This document shows, piece by piece, positions 17,996-25,322 of a stretch of DNA of 64,000 nt. The notes beneath the pieces were generated by a model. That model searched no databases. It was not told where the DNA came from and was given only the letters and a program-made list of their open reading frames with translations. This DNA comes from Streptomyces cylindrosporus (GTDB lineage Bacteria > Actinomycetota > Actinomycetes > Streptomycetales > Streptomycetaceae): the NCBI RefSeq assembly GCF_022698165.1, contig NZ_JALDAY010000005.1:434001-498000 (forward strand), given 5' to 3'. Numbering within the stretch: the stretch's first letter is position 1; every line of letters starts with the position of its first letter. The position numbers and the translations under genes were made by a program.

Positions 17996-18420
17996 CGAAG
18001 CCGCCGAAGCCCAAGCCGAGCAAACAGACGCTCCCCGTCCGCGGCGGCGACCGCAAGCCCGCCCGCGTCCGCCCGTACTCGCTCACCGGCGGCCGTACCC
18101 GCTTCGGGCATGTCCTCCTGGTCGAGACCTTCGTGGCGGCCCTCGAAGCGCCGGAGGAGCGCAAGGAACTGACGAATGGTTCCCTCAGCACCCGGGTCAT
18201 GCCCGAGATGCAGGCCATCGTCGAACTCTGCCGCCGTATGCGCACGGTGGCCGAGATCGCCGCGATGCTGAAGATGCCGCTCGGCGTGGTCCGCGTGCTG
18301 CTCAGCGACCTCGCGGACCAGGGAAAGATCCGTGTGTACGGCACCGGGACGGGCCACGGGACCGGCCGACCCGACCGCGCTCTGCTGGAAAGGGTGCTCA
18401 GTGGACTCCGTCGCCTTTAG
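17992..18420 (+). CDS. cvnC: DUF742 protein CvnC
   Basis: 142 residues, ATGA overlap with cvnB. A basic N-terminus (KPPKPKPSKQTLPVRGGDRK) leads into VRPYSLTGGRTRFGH, the standard DUF742 opening, and then LSTRVMPEMQAIVELCRRMR and VAEIAAMLKMPLGVVRVLLS, a winged-helix-like segment, and a final KIRVYG...LERVLSGLRRL. DUF742 proteins are always found in conservons between the roadblock protein and the GTPase. Biochemical role unclear; it may bridge components. Confidence 0.92.
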   Translation: MTKPPKPKPSKQTLPVRGGDRKPARVRPYSLTGGRTRFGHVLLVETFVAALEAPEERKELTNGSLSTRVMPEMQAIVELCRRMRTVAEIAAMLKMPLGVVRVLLSDLADQGKIRVYGTGTGHGTGRPDRALLERVLSGLRRL

Positions 18421-19051
18421 AGACACCGCCTTTGGGGACACCGCCTTCGCGGACACCGCGGACACCGACGAGGACCTGAAGTCCTGGCAGACGGACCGCA
18501 CCCGCGCCCCCATCGCCACGAAGATAGTCGTGGCGGGAGGCTTCGGCGTCGGCAAGACCACCCTCGTCACCGCCGTCTCGGAGATCACCCCGCTCCAGAC
18601 CGAGGCGCTGATGACCGAGGCGAGCGAGGAGACCGACGACCTCACCGCCACGCCCGGCAAGCTGACCACCACCGTGGCCATGGACTTCGGCCGCCTCACG
18701 CTCGACGACGACCTGGTGCTCTACCTGTTCGGCACACCGGGCCAGCAGCGGTTCTGGTTCATGTGGGACGACCTGGTGCGCGGCGCCATCGGCGCGGTCG
18801 TGATGGCCGACACCCGGCGGCTGAAGGACTGCTTCCCCGCGCTCGACTACTTCGAGAGCTGCGGACTGCCGTACGTCGTCGCGGTCAACCACTTCGACGG
18901 CAGCGAGCGCTTCGAACCGGAGGACGTGCGGGAGGCGTTGACGATCCCCGCGCACATACCTGTAATGATCATGGATGCGCGGCGGCGGATCTCGGTCATC
19001 GAGACCCTCCTGTCCCTCGTCGCCCACGCGCTCGACGAAACACCGGAGTAG
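18401..19051 (+). CDS. cvnD: small Ras-like GTPase CvnD
   Basis: 216 residues from GTG 18401, with GGAAAGG 7 nt upstream, overlapping cvnC by 20 nt. Walker A is GGFGVGKTT (about residues 46-54). G3 region LVLYLFGTPGQQRFWFMWDD has GTPGQ in place of DxxGQ, usual for this bacterial family. The guanine motif is VVAVNHFDG (N-x-x-D-like) and DARRRISV follows. CvnD proteins bind and hydrolyse GTP and are the output switch of conservons. The N-terminus contains a short triplication, DTAFGDTAFADTAD, from near-identical 18-bp units. Confidence 0.92.
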   Translation: MDSVAFRDTAFGDTAFADTADTDEDLKSWQTDRTRAPIATKIVVAGGFGVGKTTLVTAVSEITPLQTEALMTEASEETDDLTATPGKLTTTVAMDFGRLTLDDDLVLYLFGTPGQQRFWFMWDDLVRGAIGAVVMADTRRLKDCFPALDYFESCGLPYVVAVNHFDGSERFEPEDVREALTIPAHIPVMIMDARRRISVIETLLSLVAHALDETPE

Positions 19052-19065
19052 GAGTACAGCCCCGT

Positions 19066-20322
19066 ATGCGGAAGATACTCGTCGTAGGAGCCGGCCAGTC
19101 CGGTCTCCAGCTCGCCCTCGGCCTCCAGTCGCACGGGTACGAGGTCACCCTGATGTCGAACCGGACGGCGGACGAGATCCGCTCCGGCCGCGTCATGTCG
19201 ACGCAGTGCATGTTCCACACGGCGCTGCAGCACGAGCGCGATCTCCAGCTGAACTTCTGGGAGTCCCAGGCCCCGAAGATCGAAGGACTCGGCGTCTCGG
19301 TGGCGGCCCCGGGATCATGGGGCGAGGGTCCGGCCGCCCGGGCCATCGACTGGGTGGGCAGGCTCGACGGGTACGCGCAGTCGGTCGACCAGCGGGTGAA
19401 GATGGCCGGCTGGATGGAGACCTTCGCGCAGCGCGGCGGCCAGCTGGTCATCCACGGCGCGGCCGTCTCCGACCTCGACTACTTCTCCCGTACGTACGAC
19501 CTCGTGCTGGTCTCGGCGGGCAAGGGCGAGCTGGTGTCGATGTTCGGCCGGGACGCGTCCCGTTCGCCGTACAGCGAGCCGCAGCGGGCCCTCGCCGTCT
19601 CCTACGTGCACGGCCTCGGCCCGCGCCCGGAGCACCCGGACTACTACGCGGTCCGCTGCAACCTGGTCCCCGGCGTCGGCGAGCTCTTCGTCATGCCGAC
19701 GCTGACCACCTCGGGACCGGCCGACATCCTGTTCTGGGAGGGCATACCCGGCGGCCCGCTCGACGTCTTCAACGGCGTCAAGGACCCGGCGGAGCACCTC
19801 TCCCTGACCCTGGAACTCATGGAGCGGTACACGCCCTGGGAGCACGCGCGGGCCACGAAGGTCGAACTGACGGACGCGGGCGGCACGTTGGCCGGCCGGT
19901 ACGCCCCCACCGTCCGCAACCCGATCGGCCGCCTCCCCGGCGGCGGCCTGGTCCTCGGCGTCGCGGACGTCGTGGTCGCCAACGACCCGATCACCGGCCA
20001 GGGCTCCAACTCGGCGTCCAAGTGCGCCGCTTCGTACCTCGCCTCGATCCTCGACCACGGCGAGAAGGAGTTCGACGAGGCCTGGATGCGGGCGACCTTC
20101 GAGCGCTACTGGGACACCGCCCGGCACGTCACCAAGTGGACCAACGCGATGCTGGCCCCGCCGCCGGAGCACATCCTGGGTCTCATCGGCGCGGCAGGGC
20201 AGTTGCCCCCGGTCGCCGACCGCTTCGCCAACGGCTTCGACGACCCGGCCGACTTCGAGAACTTCTTCTACGAGCCCGAGAAGACCGAGGCCTACCTCGC
20301 CTCGGTCACCGGGGCCGCCTGA
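19066..20322 (+). CDS. StyA-like (styrene/indole monooxygenase family) FAD-dependent monooxygenase
   Basis: 418 residues, ATG 19066 with GGAG about 12 nt upstream, 14 nt after cvnD. The N-terminus KILVVGAGQSGLQLALGLQS is a Rossmann GxGxxG FAD site. The region LQHERDLQLNFWESQAP and the C-terminal NDPITGQGSNSASKCAASYL match the StyA/group E type, where reduced FAD is supplied by a separate reductase (StyB). No styB-like gene is beside it. Placement as the fifth gene of the conservon operon suggests that its expression or location is tied to that switch, as P450 genes are in some other conservons. Substrate unknown. Confidence 0.88.
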   Translation: MRKILVVGAGQSGLQLALGLQSHGYEVTLMSNRTADEIRSGRVMSTQCMFHTALQHERDLQLNFWESQAPKIEGLGVSVAAPGSWGEGPAARAIDWVGRLDGYAQSVDQRVKMAGWMETFAQRGGQLVIHGAAVSDLDYFSRTYDLVLVSAGKGELVSMFGRDASRSPYSEPQRALAVSYVHGLGPRPEHPDYYAVRCNLVPGVGELFVMPTLTTSGPADILFWEGIPGGPLDVFNGVKDPAEHLSLTLELMERYTPWEHARATKVELTDAGGTLAGRYAPTVRNPIGRLPGGGLVLGVADVVVANDPITGQGSNSASKCAASYLASILDHGEKEFDEAWMRATFERYWDTARHVTKWTNAMLAPPPEHILGLIGAAGQLPPVADRFANGFDDPADFENFFYEPEKTEAYLASVTGAA

Positions 20323-21362
20323 TCGCCGTCCGGCCGCACGGCTCCGAGAATCGGGTAGGAGGCGACGGGCGAGACCTTCACCTGCTCGCCGGTCCTCGGA
20401 GCCTGCACCACCATGCCCGCGCCCAGATACATCGCCACATGGGTGGCCTCGGGGAAGTAGACCACCAGGTCACCGGGCCGCAGATCCCGCACCGGCACCC
20501 GCGGCAGCCGCGCCCACTGCTCCTGGCTGGTCCGCGGAATCGGCCGCCCCGCATGCCCCCAGGCCTGTGACGTCAGCCCCGAGCAGTCGTACGACTCCGG
20601 CCCCTCCGCCCCCCACTCGTACGGCTTCCCGAGCTGCTGCACGGCGTACCGCACGGCCCGATCGCCCTCACGCGAGGGCTCGCTCTCCGCACCGGGCGCC
20701 CCGGAGGCCATGAACTGCTGCTGGGCCTTCGCGACCCCTTGCTTCTCCAACTTCCCTACGGCGGCGACCTGTTCGGGAGAGAGCGAGACGAGCAGCTCCT
20801 CGACGTCCTTCAGCCGCTTCTCCACCTCGTCCCGTTCCCTCTTCTGCCGCTCGGCGAGGGAGAGCTGACCGTCGAGCGCCTTGCGGGCCGCCCGGGCCAG
20901 TTCGGCGGCCTTCTTCTCGCTCCCGGTGAGCCGCCCGACCGTCTCGGCCCGCTCCCGCGCCAACTGCCCGATCACATGGCCCTCGTCGAGCGCCTGCTGC
21001 GGATCACGGGCGAGCAGCAGCCGGACGTACGGCGAGATGGCCGTGCTGTTCTGGTACTGCTGCCGGGCCAGCCGCCCCGCCGCCCCCCGGCTGTCGTGCA
21101 GGGAGAGCCGGGCGCGGGCCAGTTCCCGGTCCAGCCGGTCGACGTCGGCGCGCTGCTTCCTCAGCTTCTCCGCGGTCCCGTTGTAGGTCTCGGTGGCCTG
21201 CTCGGCCTCCCGGTACAGCCGCTGAAGGTCCGTCAGCAGCTGGGAGACGGACCGTTCTCCGGCCCCGGGCGGCGCCGGTACGGCCGCGGCGGGCAGCGGC
21301 GCGAGGACCGTGCCGGCCGCCAGCGCCGCCGTACACACCAGACGCAGAAGCCTTCCTGACAC
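20292..21362 (-). CDS. secreted NlpC/P60 peptidoglycan endopeptidase (RipA-like)
   Basis: 356 residues from GTG 21362, with GGAGG 7 nt upstream. A Sec signal (LLRLVCTAALAAGTVLAPLP then AAA) is followed by a long coiled coil (about 40-200; VDRLDRELARARLSLHD, EKKAAELARAARKALDG) and a C-terminal NlpC/P60 domain. Catalytic Cys is in SYDCSGLTSQAW, His in EATHVAMYLG, with a later polar partner near VVQAPRTGE. It cleaves peptide cross-links during growth or separation. The coiled coil may hold the catalytic site closed, as proposed for RipA-type proteins. Its 3' end overlaps the StyA-like gene by 31 bases (convergent). Confidence 0.92.
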   Translation of the reverse strand: MSGRLLRLVCTAALAAGTVLAPLPAAAVPAPPGAGERSVSQLLTDLQRLYREAEQATETYNGTAEKLRKQRADVDRLDRELARARLSLHDSRGAAGRLARQQYQNSTAISPYVRLLLARDPQQALDEGHVIGQLARERAETVGRLTGSEKKAAELARAARKALDGQLSLAERQKRERDEVEKRLKDVEELLVSLSPEQVAAVGKLEKQGVAKAQQQFMASGAPGAESEPSREGDRAVRYAVQQLGKPYEWGAEGPESYDCSGLTSQAWGHAGRPIPRTSQEQWARLPRVPVRDLRPGDLVVYFPEATHVAMYLGAGMVVQAPRTGEQVKVSPVASYPILGAVRPDGDQAAPVTEAR

Positions 21363-21464
21363 GTCATCACCTCCGGTGCGGGCAGCCCCTCTGCTCCGCA
21401 CCGCGAGCTTCAGACGGATGCTCGCGCTTCGCGCGCCGGACGTACGCGGTTCGGCGCAACCGCG

Positions 21465-21800
21465 TCACCCGTCGGTGTCGTCCGGCTTGCCGCCCGGCGT
21501 GGCGTCCGGCCTGCTGTCCGGTTTCGACCAGGGCCACCTCGGCCGGCCCTCGTCCGGCCCGGCCCCGGGGTCGTACTCGTACTTCCAGCCCTGCTGGATC
21601 CCCAGCCGTTTGCTGTACCCGCGCGGCACGCGCCGGTAGACGAGCACGGTGTCGGGGCCGCCGGCCGGGTCGGGCACCGGGATGCGGTAGATCTTCGGCG
21701 GATGCCCGGTGGCACCGGCGAGGACGGGCAGCACACGGCCGTCCATCGGCCCACCCTCGAAGGGGATCGGTTCGCTCTTCACGGCACCAGTCTCAGACAT
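21465..21800 (-). CDS. hypothetical protein, 111 residues
   Basis: Not recognised. ATG 21800 lies inside the 3' end of the TetR gene (8-base overlap), which suggests co-translation. The N-terminal half has a regular beta-like pattern (PIPFEGGPMDGRVLPVLAG, KIYRIPVPDPAGGPDTVLVY). The C-terminal half is charged and Pro/Asp-rich, probably disordered. No signal peptide or membrane segment. GGPMDGR occurs in small actinobacterial and phage-type proteins of unknown role. Confidence 0.6.
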   Translation of the reverse strand: MSETGAVKSEPIPFEGGPMDGRVLPVLAGATGHPPKIYRIPVPDPAGGPDTVLVYRRVPRGYSKRLGIQQGWKYEYDPGAGPDEGRPRWPWSKPDSRPDATPGGKPDDTDG

Positions 21801-22443
21801 CGTCCGCGAGCGCCCGCACCAGCGCCGCGGTCTGCGGGTCCCGGTCCGCGGTCACCGACAGCACGGCGACGAACTGCTCCACCAGCCAGTCCCGCAGTTC
21901 GTCGACCGGCGGCCGCTTGTCCTCGTCGAGCCAGATCAGCGAGGCCGCCTCGACGGCGGTGATCCACATCCGCACGGTCATGCGCAGCAGCAGGCCGGGG
22001 TCCGTGACCCCGAGATGGCTGAGGATGTGCTCGGCGGCGGCCCGCCGTACCCCGTCCACGATGGCGGTGGTCCGGGAGGTCTCGACGACGCTGCCGCCCT
22101 GCAGCAGGGCGCTGAACCCGGCGTCGTGCTGGTCGACGAAGGCGAGGTAGCGGTCGAGGGCGCGGGCGAGCCGGGGGAGGAGGGGGCCGACGCGGGCCTC
22201 GTCGAAGCACTGCTGGAGCTCGTCGGCGGCGGACCGGAGCGCGGCTTCGTAGAGCTGCTGCTTGCCGCCGGGGAAGTACCGGTAGACGAGGGGGCGCGAG
22301 ACTCCGGCCGCCTCCGCGACGTCGTCGAGGGAGACGTCCTCGGGGGCGCGGTGCGCGAAGAGGCCGAGGGCGGCTTCGAGGAGCTGACTACGGCGCTCCT
22401 CGACACTCAGCCGACGGTAGGCGGGGGCGGCGGGCGGGGTCAT
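21793..22443 (-). CDS. TetR family transcriptional regulator
   Basis: 216 residues from ATG 22443. HTH: RRSQLLEAALGLFAHRAPED then LDDVAEAAGVSRPLVYRYFP (about 17-60), followed by GGKQQLYEAAL. The C-terminal helical domain includes LIWLDEDKRPPVDELRDWLV. It overlaps the small downstream gene. The nearest upstream genes are two divergent di-iron proteins (start 142 bases away across an inverted repeat), which are possible targets. A longer frame to 22536 runs through the inverted repeat and is unlikely. Confidence 0.85.
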   Translation of the reverse strand: MTPPAAPAYRRLSVEERRSQLLEAALGLFAHRAPEDVSLDDVAEAAGVSRPLVYRYFPGGKQQLYEAALRSAADELQQCFDEARVGPLLPRLARALDRYLAFVDQHDAGFSALLQGGSVVETSRTTAIVDGVRRAAAEHILSHLGVTDPGLLLRMTVRMWITAVEAASLIWLDEDKRPPVDELRDWLVEQFVAVLSVTADRDPQTAALVRALADDV

Positions 22444-22487
22444 GCCTCGCAGGGTAGTCGGCCGTCTGCGGGTACGTCGTGGCTGGT

Positions 22488-22556
22488 CGCGCAGTTCCCC
22501 GCGCCCCTTGAGGTTGGCGTCGCTGGACCCACTCAAGGGGCGCGGGGAACTGCGCG
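22488..22556. repeat. 25-bp perfect inverted repeat, Streptomyces intergenic palindrome
   Basis: Arms 22488-22512 and 22532-22556 are perfect reverse complements around a 19-nt loop. The arm core is AGGGGCGCGGGGAACTGCGC. The same core recurs once more in this window at 28703-28738, also followed by a TCA and CCCCCACCG tract. It lies between the TetR start and the end of the AurF-like gene. It could act as a terminator, but its recurrence suggests a dispersed palindromic element. Confidence 0.8.
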
Positions 22557-22584
22557 CTCAACCCCCACCGGCCCGCACCCGCCC

Positions 22585-23523
22585 TCAGGCCAGCAGCCCC
22601 GAGCTCTTCCACAACCGCCGCCCAGCCCCCCGAAGCACCCCGATGTCATCCAGAAAGTCGGTCAACCGCTTCGCGCCCGTCTGCATGACCTCCCGCCGAT
22701 GCCCACTCGCCTTCACCTGCGCCAGCGCCTCCCGCTTGTCCAGCCCCACATTCGTGTACACCTCCGGATTCACGAAGGCGACCGAGAACACCCGGGCGAA
22801 CTCCCCGGACGTGACCCGGGTGAACTCCTGCGACCACCGCGGCGCCGTCACCATCTGCCGCCTCAGCTCCTCGCGGGCGTACCGCACATGCCGGGCCTCC
22901 TCGACCACGTGGATACGCGTGACCCCCCGGATCAGCGGCTGCACCCGCTCGTCCGGGAACGTCAGCCGCTGCATCCAGTCCAGGACCTCCTCACCCAGCA
23001 GCGTCGCGGTGAAGGACCCCGGCGTCGTCGAGATCGTCTTGAACAGCCGGCCGAGGTTCTGGTGGGTCCGGGACACCGGATACCAGGGCGCGTCCCCGCG
23101 CTCGATCAGCCGCGCGAACATCTTCGAGTGCCGGCACTCGTCCTCGATCTCGGTCAGCGCGTACCGCACATGCGCGGTCGTCGCCGCCTTGTCGTAGATG
23201 TGCCGCACCAGCAGCTGCATGAGGATCAGCTCGAACCAGATCCCCAGCGAGGCCAGTGCCGCGGCCTCGTGCTGCGAGAGCAGGATCCGCTGCTCCTCGC
23301 CCATCCGCTTCCACAGCGGCGTGTCGTACAGCGAGACCAGCTCCGGCGGCCAGAACCACTTCCCCTCCTCGAAGGGCGCGTCCCAGTCGAGTTCCTTGTC
23401 CGGGTCGAAGGAGTGCTTCGCGGAGGAGGCGAGCAGCCGTTCGGCGACCTGCTCGCGGTCCTTTAGCAGCCCGAGGGCGTCGCGCAGGCCGTCGAGTGCG
23501 TCTGCTTCCGTGAGAGTCGTCAT
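22585..23523 (-). CDS. AurF-like di-iron oxygenase
   Basis: 312 residues from ATG 23523. Ferritin-like helices carry iron-ligand motifs: EIEDECRHSKMF (ExxH-type, about 138) and VVEEARHVRYAREEL (about 215), with an early Glu in SQHEAAAL. This matches the AurF/p-aminobenzoate N-oxygenase-type family, which uses a di-iron centre and O2 to oxidise amines or alkyl groups. Substrate unknown. It is divergent from a second ferritin-like gene, 87 bases apart, and the pair probably share control. No strong ribosome site is visible ahead of the ATG; it may be leaderless. Confidence 0.82.
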   Translation of the reverse strand: MTTLTEADALDGLRDALGLLKDREQVAERLLASSAKHSFDPDKELDWDAPFEEGKWFWPPELVSLYDTPLWKRMGEEQRILLSQHEAAALASLGIWFELILMQLLVRHIYDKAATTAHVRYALTEIEDECRHSKMFARLIERGDAPWYPVSRTHQNLGRLFKTISTTPGSFTATLLGEEVLDWMQRLTFPDERVQPLIRGVTRIHVVEEARHVRYAREELRRQMVTAPRWSQEFTRVTSGEFARVFSVAFVNPEVYTNVGLDKREALAQVKASGHRREVMQTGAKRLTDFLDDIGVLRGAGRRLWKSSGLLA

Positions 23524-23610
23524 GACACTTATGAGACTGCCTGTCAGCAAGCCCGTCAATCCCCTTCACGGGACTTGTTGACTCGGCGTCTACATGTGAG
23601 CCTGCGGGGT

Positions 23611-24720
23611 ATGCCGACCCATGAGCTGTACACCAACGATCCCGGTGACTATCTCTGGCAGGTCCCCGCGTCCGGCGCGGCCCGCTTCAGCTGGGAGTAC
23701 GAAGACGGCCGCGAACGACTGCTCGCCCTCTACCAGAAGGGCAAGGACAAGCAGTGGGACGGGCAGCGGCGCATCGACTGGGATCTGGAGGTCGATCCGT
23801 ACGACGTGCTGGGCACCCCGGACGAGTCCATCTCGCTGTACGGGACGCCGTACTGGGCGAAGATGAGCGAGAAGGAGCGCGGGGAGCTGCGACAGCACTA
23901 CGCGTCCTGGCAGTTCAGCCAGTTCCTCCACGGCGAGCAGGGCGCGATGGTCTGCGCGGCGCGGATCGTGGAATCGGTGCCGGACCTGGACGCCAAGTTC
24001 TACTCGGCGACGCAGACCATGGACGAGGCGCGGCACGCGGAGATCTACGGCCGGTTCCTGCACGAGAAGGTCGGGATGGTCTACCCGATCAACGACAACC
24101 TCCAGTCGCTGCTGGGCGACACGCTCCGCGACAGCCGCTGGGACATGCCGTATCTGGGCATGCAGGTGCTCATCGAGGGCCTGGCGCTGGCCGCCTTCGG
24201 CATGATCCGCGACACCACGACCAAGCCCCTGCCAAAGCAGATCCTCGCCTACGTCATGCAGGACGAGGCCAGGCACGTGGCGTTCGGCCGCATGGCGCTG
24301 CGCGACTACTACAAGCAGCTGACCGACGCGGAACTGCGCGAACGCGAGGAATTCGTCATCGAGGGCTGCTACTTGATGCGGGACCGGCTGCGCGGGGTCG
24401 AGGTCCTGGAGAACTTCGGCATCCCCAAGGCCGAGGCCGAGGAGTACAGCGAGAACTCCGAATTCCTGGCCCTGTTCCGCCAGTTGCTGTTCTCCCGGAT
24501 CGTCCCCTGCGTCAAGGACATCGGCCTGTGGGGCAAGCGGCTGCAGCAGGCGTACGTCGACATGGGCGTCTTCGAGATGGGCGACTCGAACCTGGACCTG
24601 CTGATGGCCCAGGACGAGGAGATCGCGGAGAAGCTGGACGCGGAACGCTTCGCGGCGGAGGAGCAGGCCCGGGTGACGGAGGTGCGGGAGGCGATCGAGG
24701 CGGGGGCGGCGGAAGGCTGA
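23611..24720 (+). CDS. ferritin-like di-iron protein
   Basis: 369 residues from ATG 23611. Two ExxH motifs are plain: TMDEARHAEIYGRF (about 141) and MQDEARHVAFGRMAL (about 223), plus Glu ligands in LHGEQGAMV and VLIEGLALAAFG, giving a full four-helix di-iron site like ribonucleotide-reductase-like and fatty-acyl di-iron oxygenases. It ends with a charged helix (EEIAEKLDAERFAAEEQAR). Probably a substrate-oxidising enzyme that works with its divergent AurF-like neighbour, or a paralogue with a different substrate. Neither substrate nor electron donor is in view. Confidence 0.85.
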   Translation: MPTHELYTNDPGDYLWQVPASGAARFSWEYEDGRERLLALYQKGKDKQWDGQRRIDWDLEVDPYDVLGTPDESISLYGTPYWAKMSEKERGELRQHYASWQFSQFLHGEQGAMVCAARIVESVPDLDAKFYSATQTMDEARHAEIYGRFLHEKVGMVYPINDNLQSLLGDTLRDSRWDMPYLGMQVLIEGLALAAFGMIRDTTTKPLPKQILAYVMQDEARHVAFGRMALRDYYKQLTDAELREREEFVIEGCYLMRDRLRGVEVLENFGIPKAEAEEYSENSEFLALFRQLLFSRIVPCVKDIGLWGKRLQQAYVDMGVFEMGDSNLDLLMAQDEEIAEKLDAERFAAEEQARVTEVREAIEAGAAEG

Positions 24721-24726
24721 CGGGAA

Positions 24727-24761
24727 CCGGAAGCGGCCCAGGGCGCGCGGACCGCTTCCGG
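24727..24761. terminator. hairpin between convergent genes
   Basis: CCGGAAGCGG (24727-24736) pairs perfectly with CCGCTTCCGG (24752-24761) over a 15-nt loop. It lies directly after the di-iron gene and before the convergent DUF3291 gene, so it can end transcripts from both sides. No T-run. Confidence 0.65.
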
Positions 24762-24770
24762 AGGCGCCCG

Positions 24771-25277
24771 CTAGACCGGGCAGCCCAGGTCCTCCGGCAC
24801 TTCGCCGACCACCGCCTCCTCCGTCCCCGGCGGGAAGGACGTACGGAGCGTGAAGGCGTACGGCGTCGGCCCGTTCGCGCGCAGGTGCAGGACGCGCTCC
24901 TCCGCCTCGGCCACCGTCGGGCGGTGGCCCGCCGGCACCCACCACAGGGCCGTCATCGCCTCCTGCACCCGCTCGAAGAACTCCCTCCGCCGGGCCAGCA
25001 TCTCCCGGTGGCGGCCCTGGTACATGAACGCCGTCAGCGCGTTGGTGTCCCGCCACACCGACATGTTGATGATCAGCCACTCGTCGCCGAAGACGGCGAT
25101 GTCCGTCGCGTCGCCGGCCTCGCCCTGCAGCCGCCAGACGAACCCGTCCGCGGCGTCCGCGTCGGCGTTCACGGGGTCGAGGTTGTCGACGAAGTCCTTC
25201 AACTGCGGTGAGTCCAGCGGGGCTTTGAGACGTCCGATGTTGACCTGGGCGAGTTCGTACGCGGCGACTGAAGTCAT
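24771..25277 (-). CDS. DUF3291 protein (dimeric alpha-beta barrel type)
   Basis: 168 residues. The pattern YELAQVNIGRLKAPLDSPQL at the start, DPVNADADAADGFVWRLQ, INMSVWRDTNALTAFMYQGRH and FVWW-like ALWWVPAGHRPTVAEAEERV is the DUF3291 signature, a dimeric ferredoxin-like fold related to antibiotic-biosynthesis monooxygenases and heme-degrading enzymes. No heme or metal ligand is certain. It stands alone, convergent with the di-iron gene and 45 bases upstream of the end of the transpeptidase gene. Confidence 0.85.
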   Translation of the reverse strand: MTSVAAYELAQVNIGRLKAPLDSPQLKDFVDNLDPVNADADAADGFVWRLQGEAGDATDIAVFGDEWLIINMSVWRDTNALTAFMYQGRHREMLARRREFFERVQEAMTALWWVPAGHRPTVAEAEERVLHLRANGPTPYAFTLRTSFPPGTEEAVVGEVPEDLGCPV

Positions 25278-25322
25278 GTACCGAACGTTAGGTCGGGAGT
25301 TGCCGTCCCCGGTACCCCCGTC

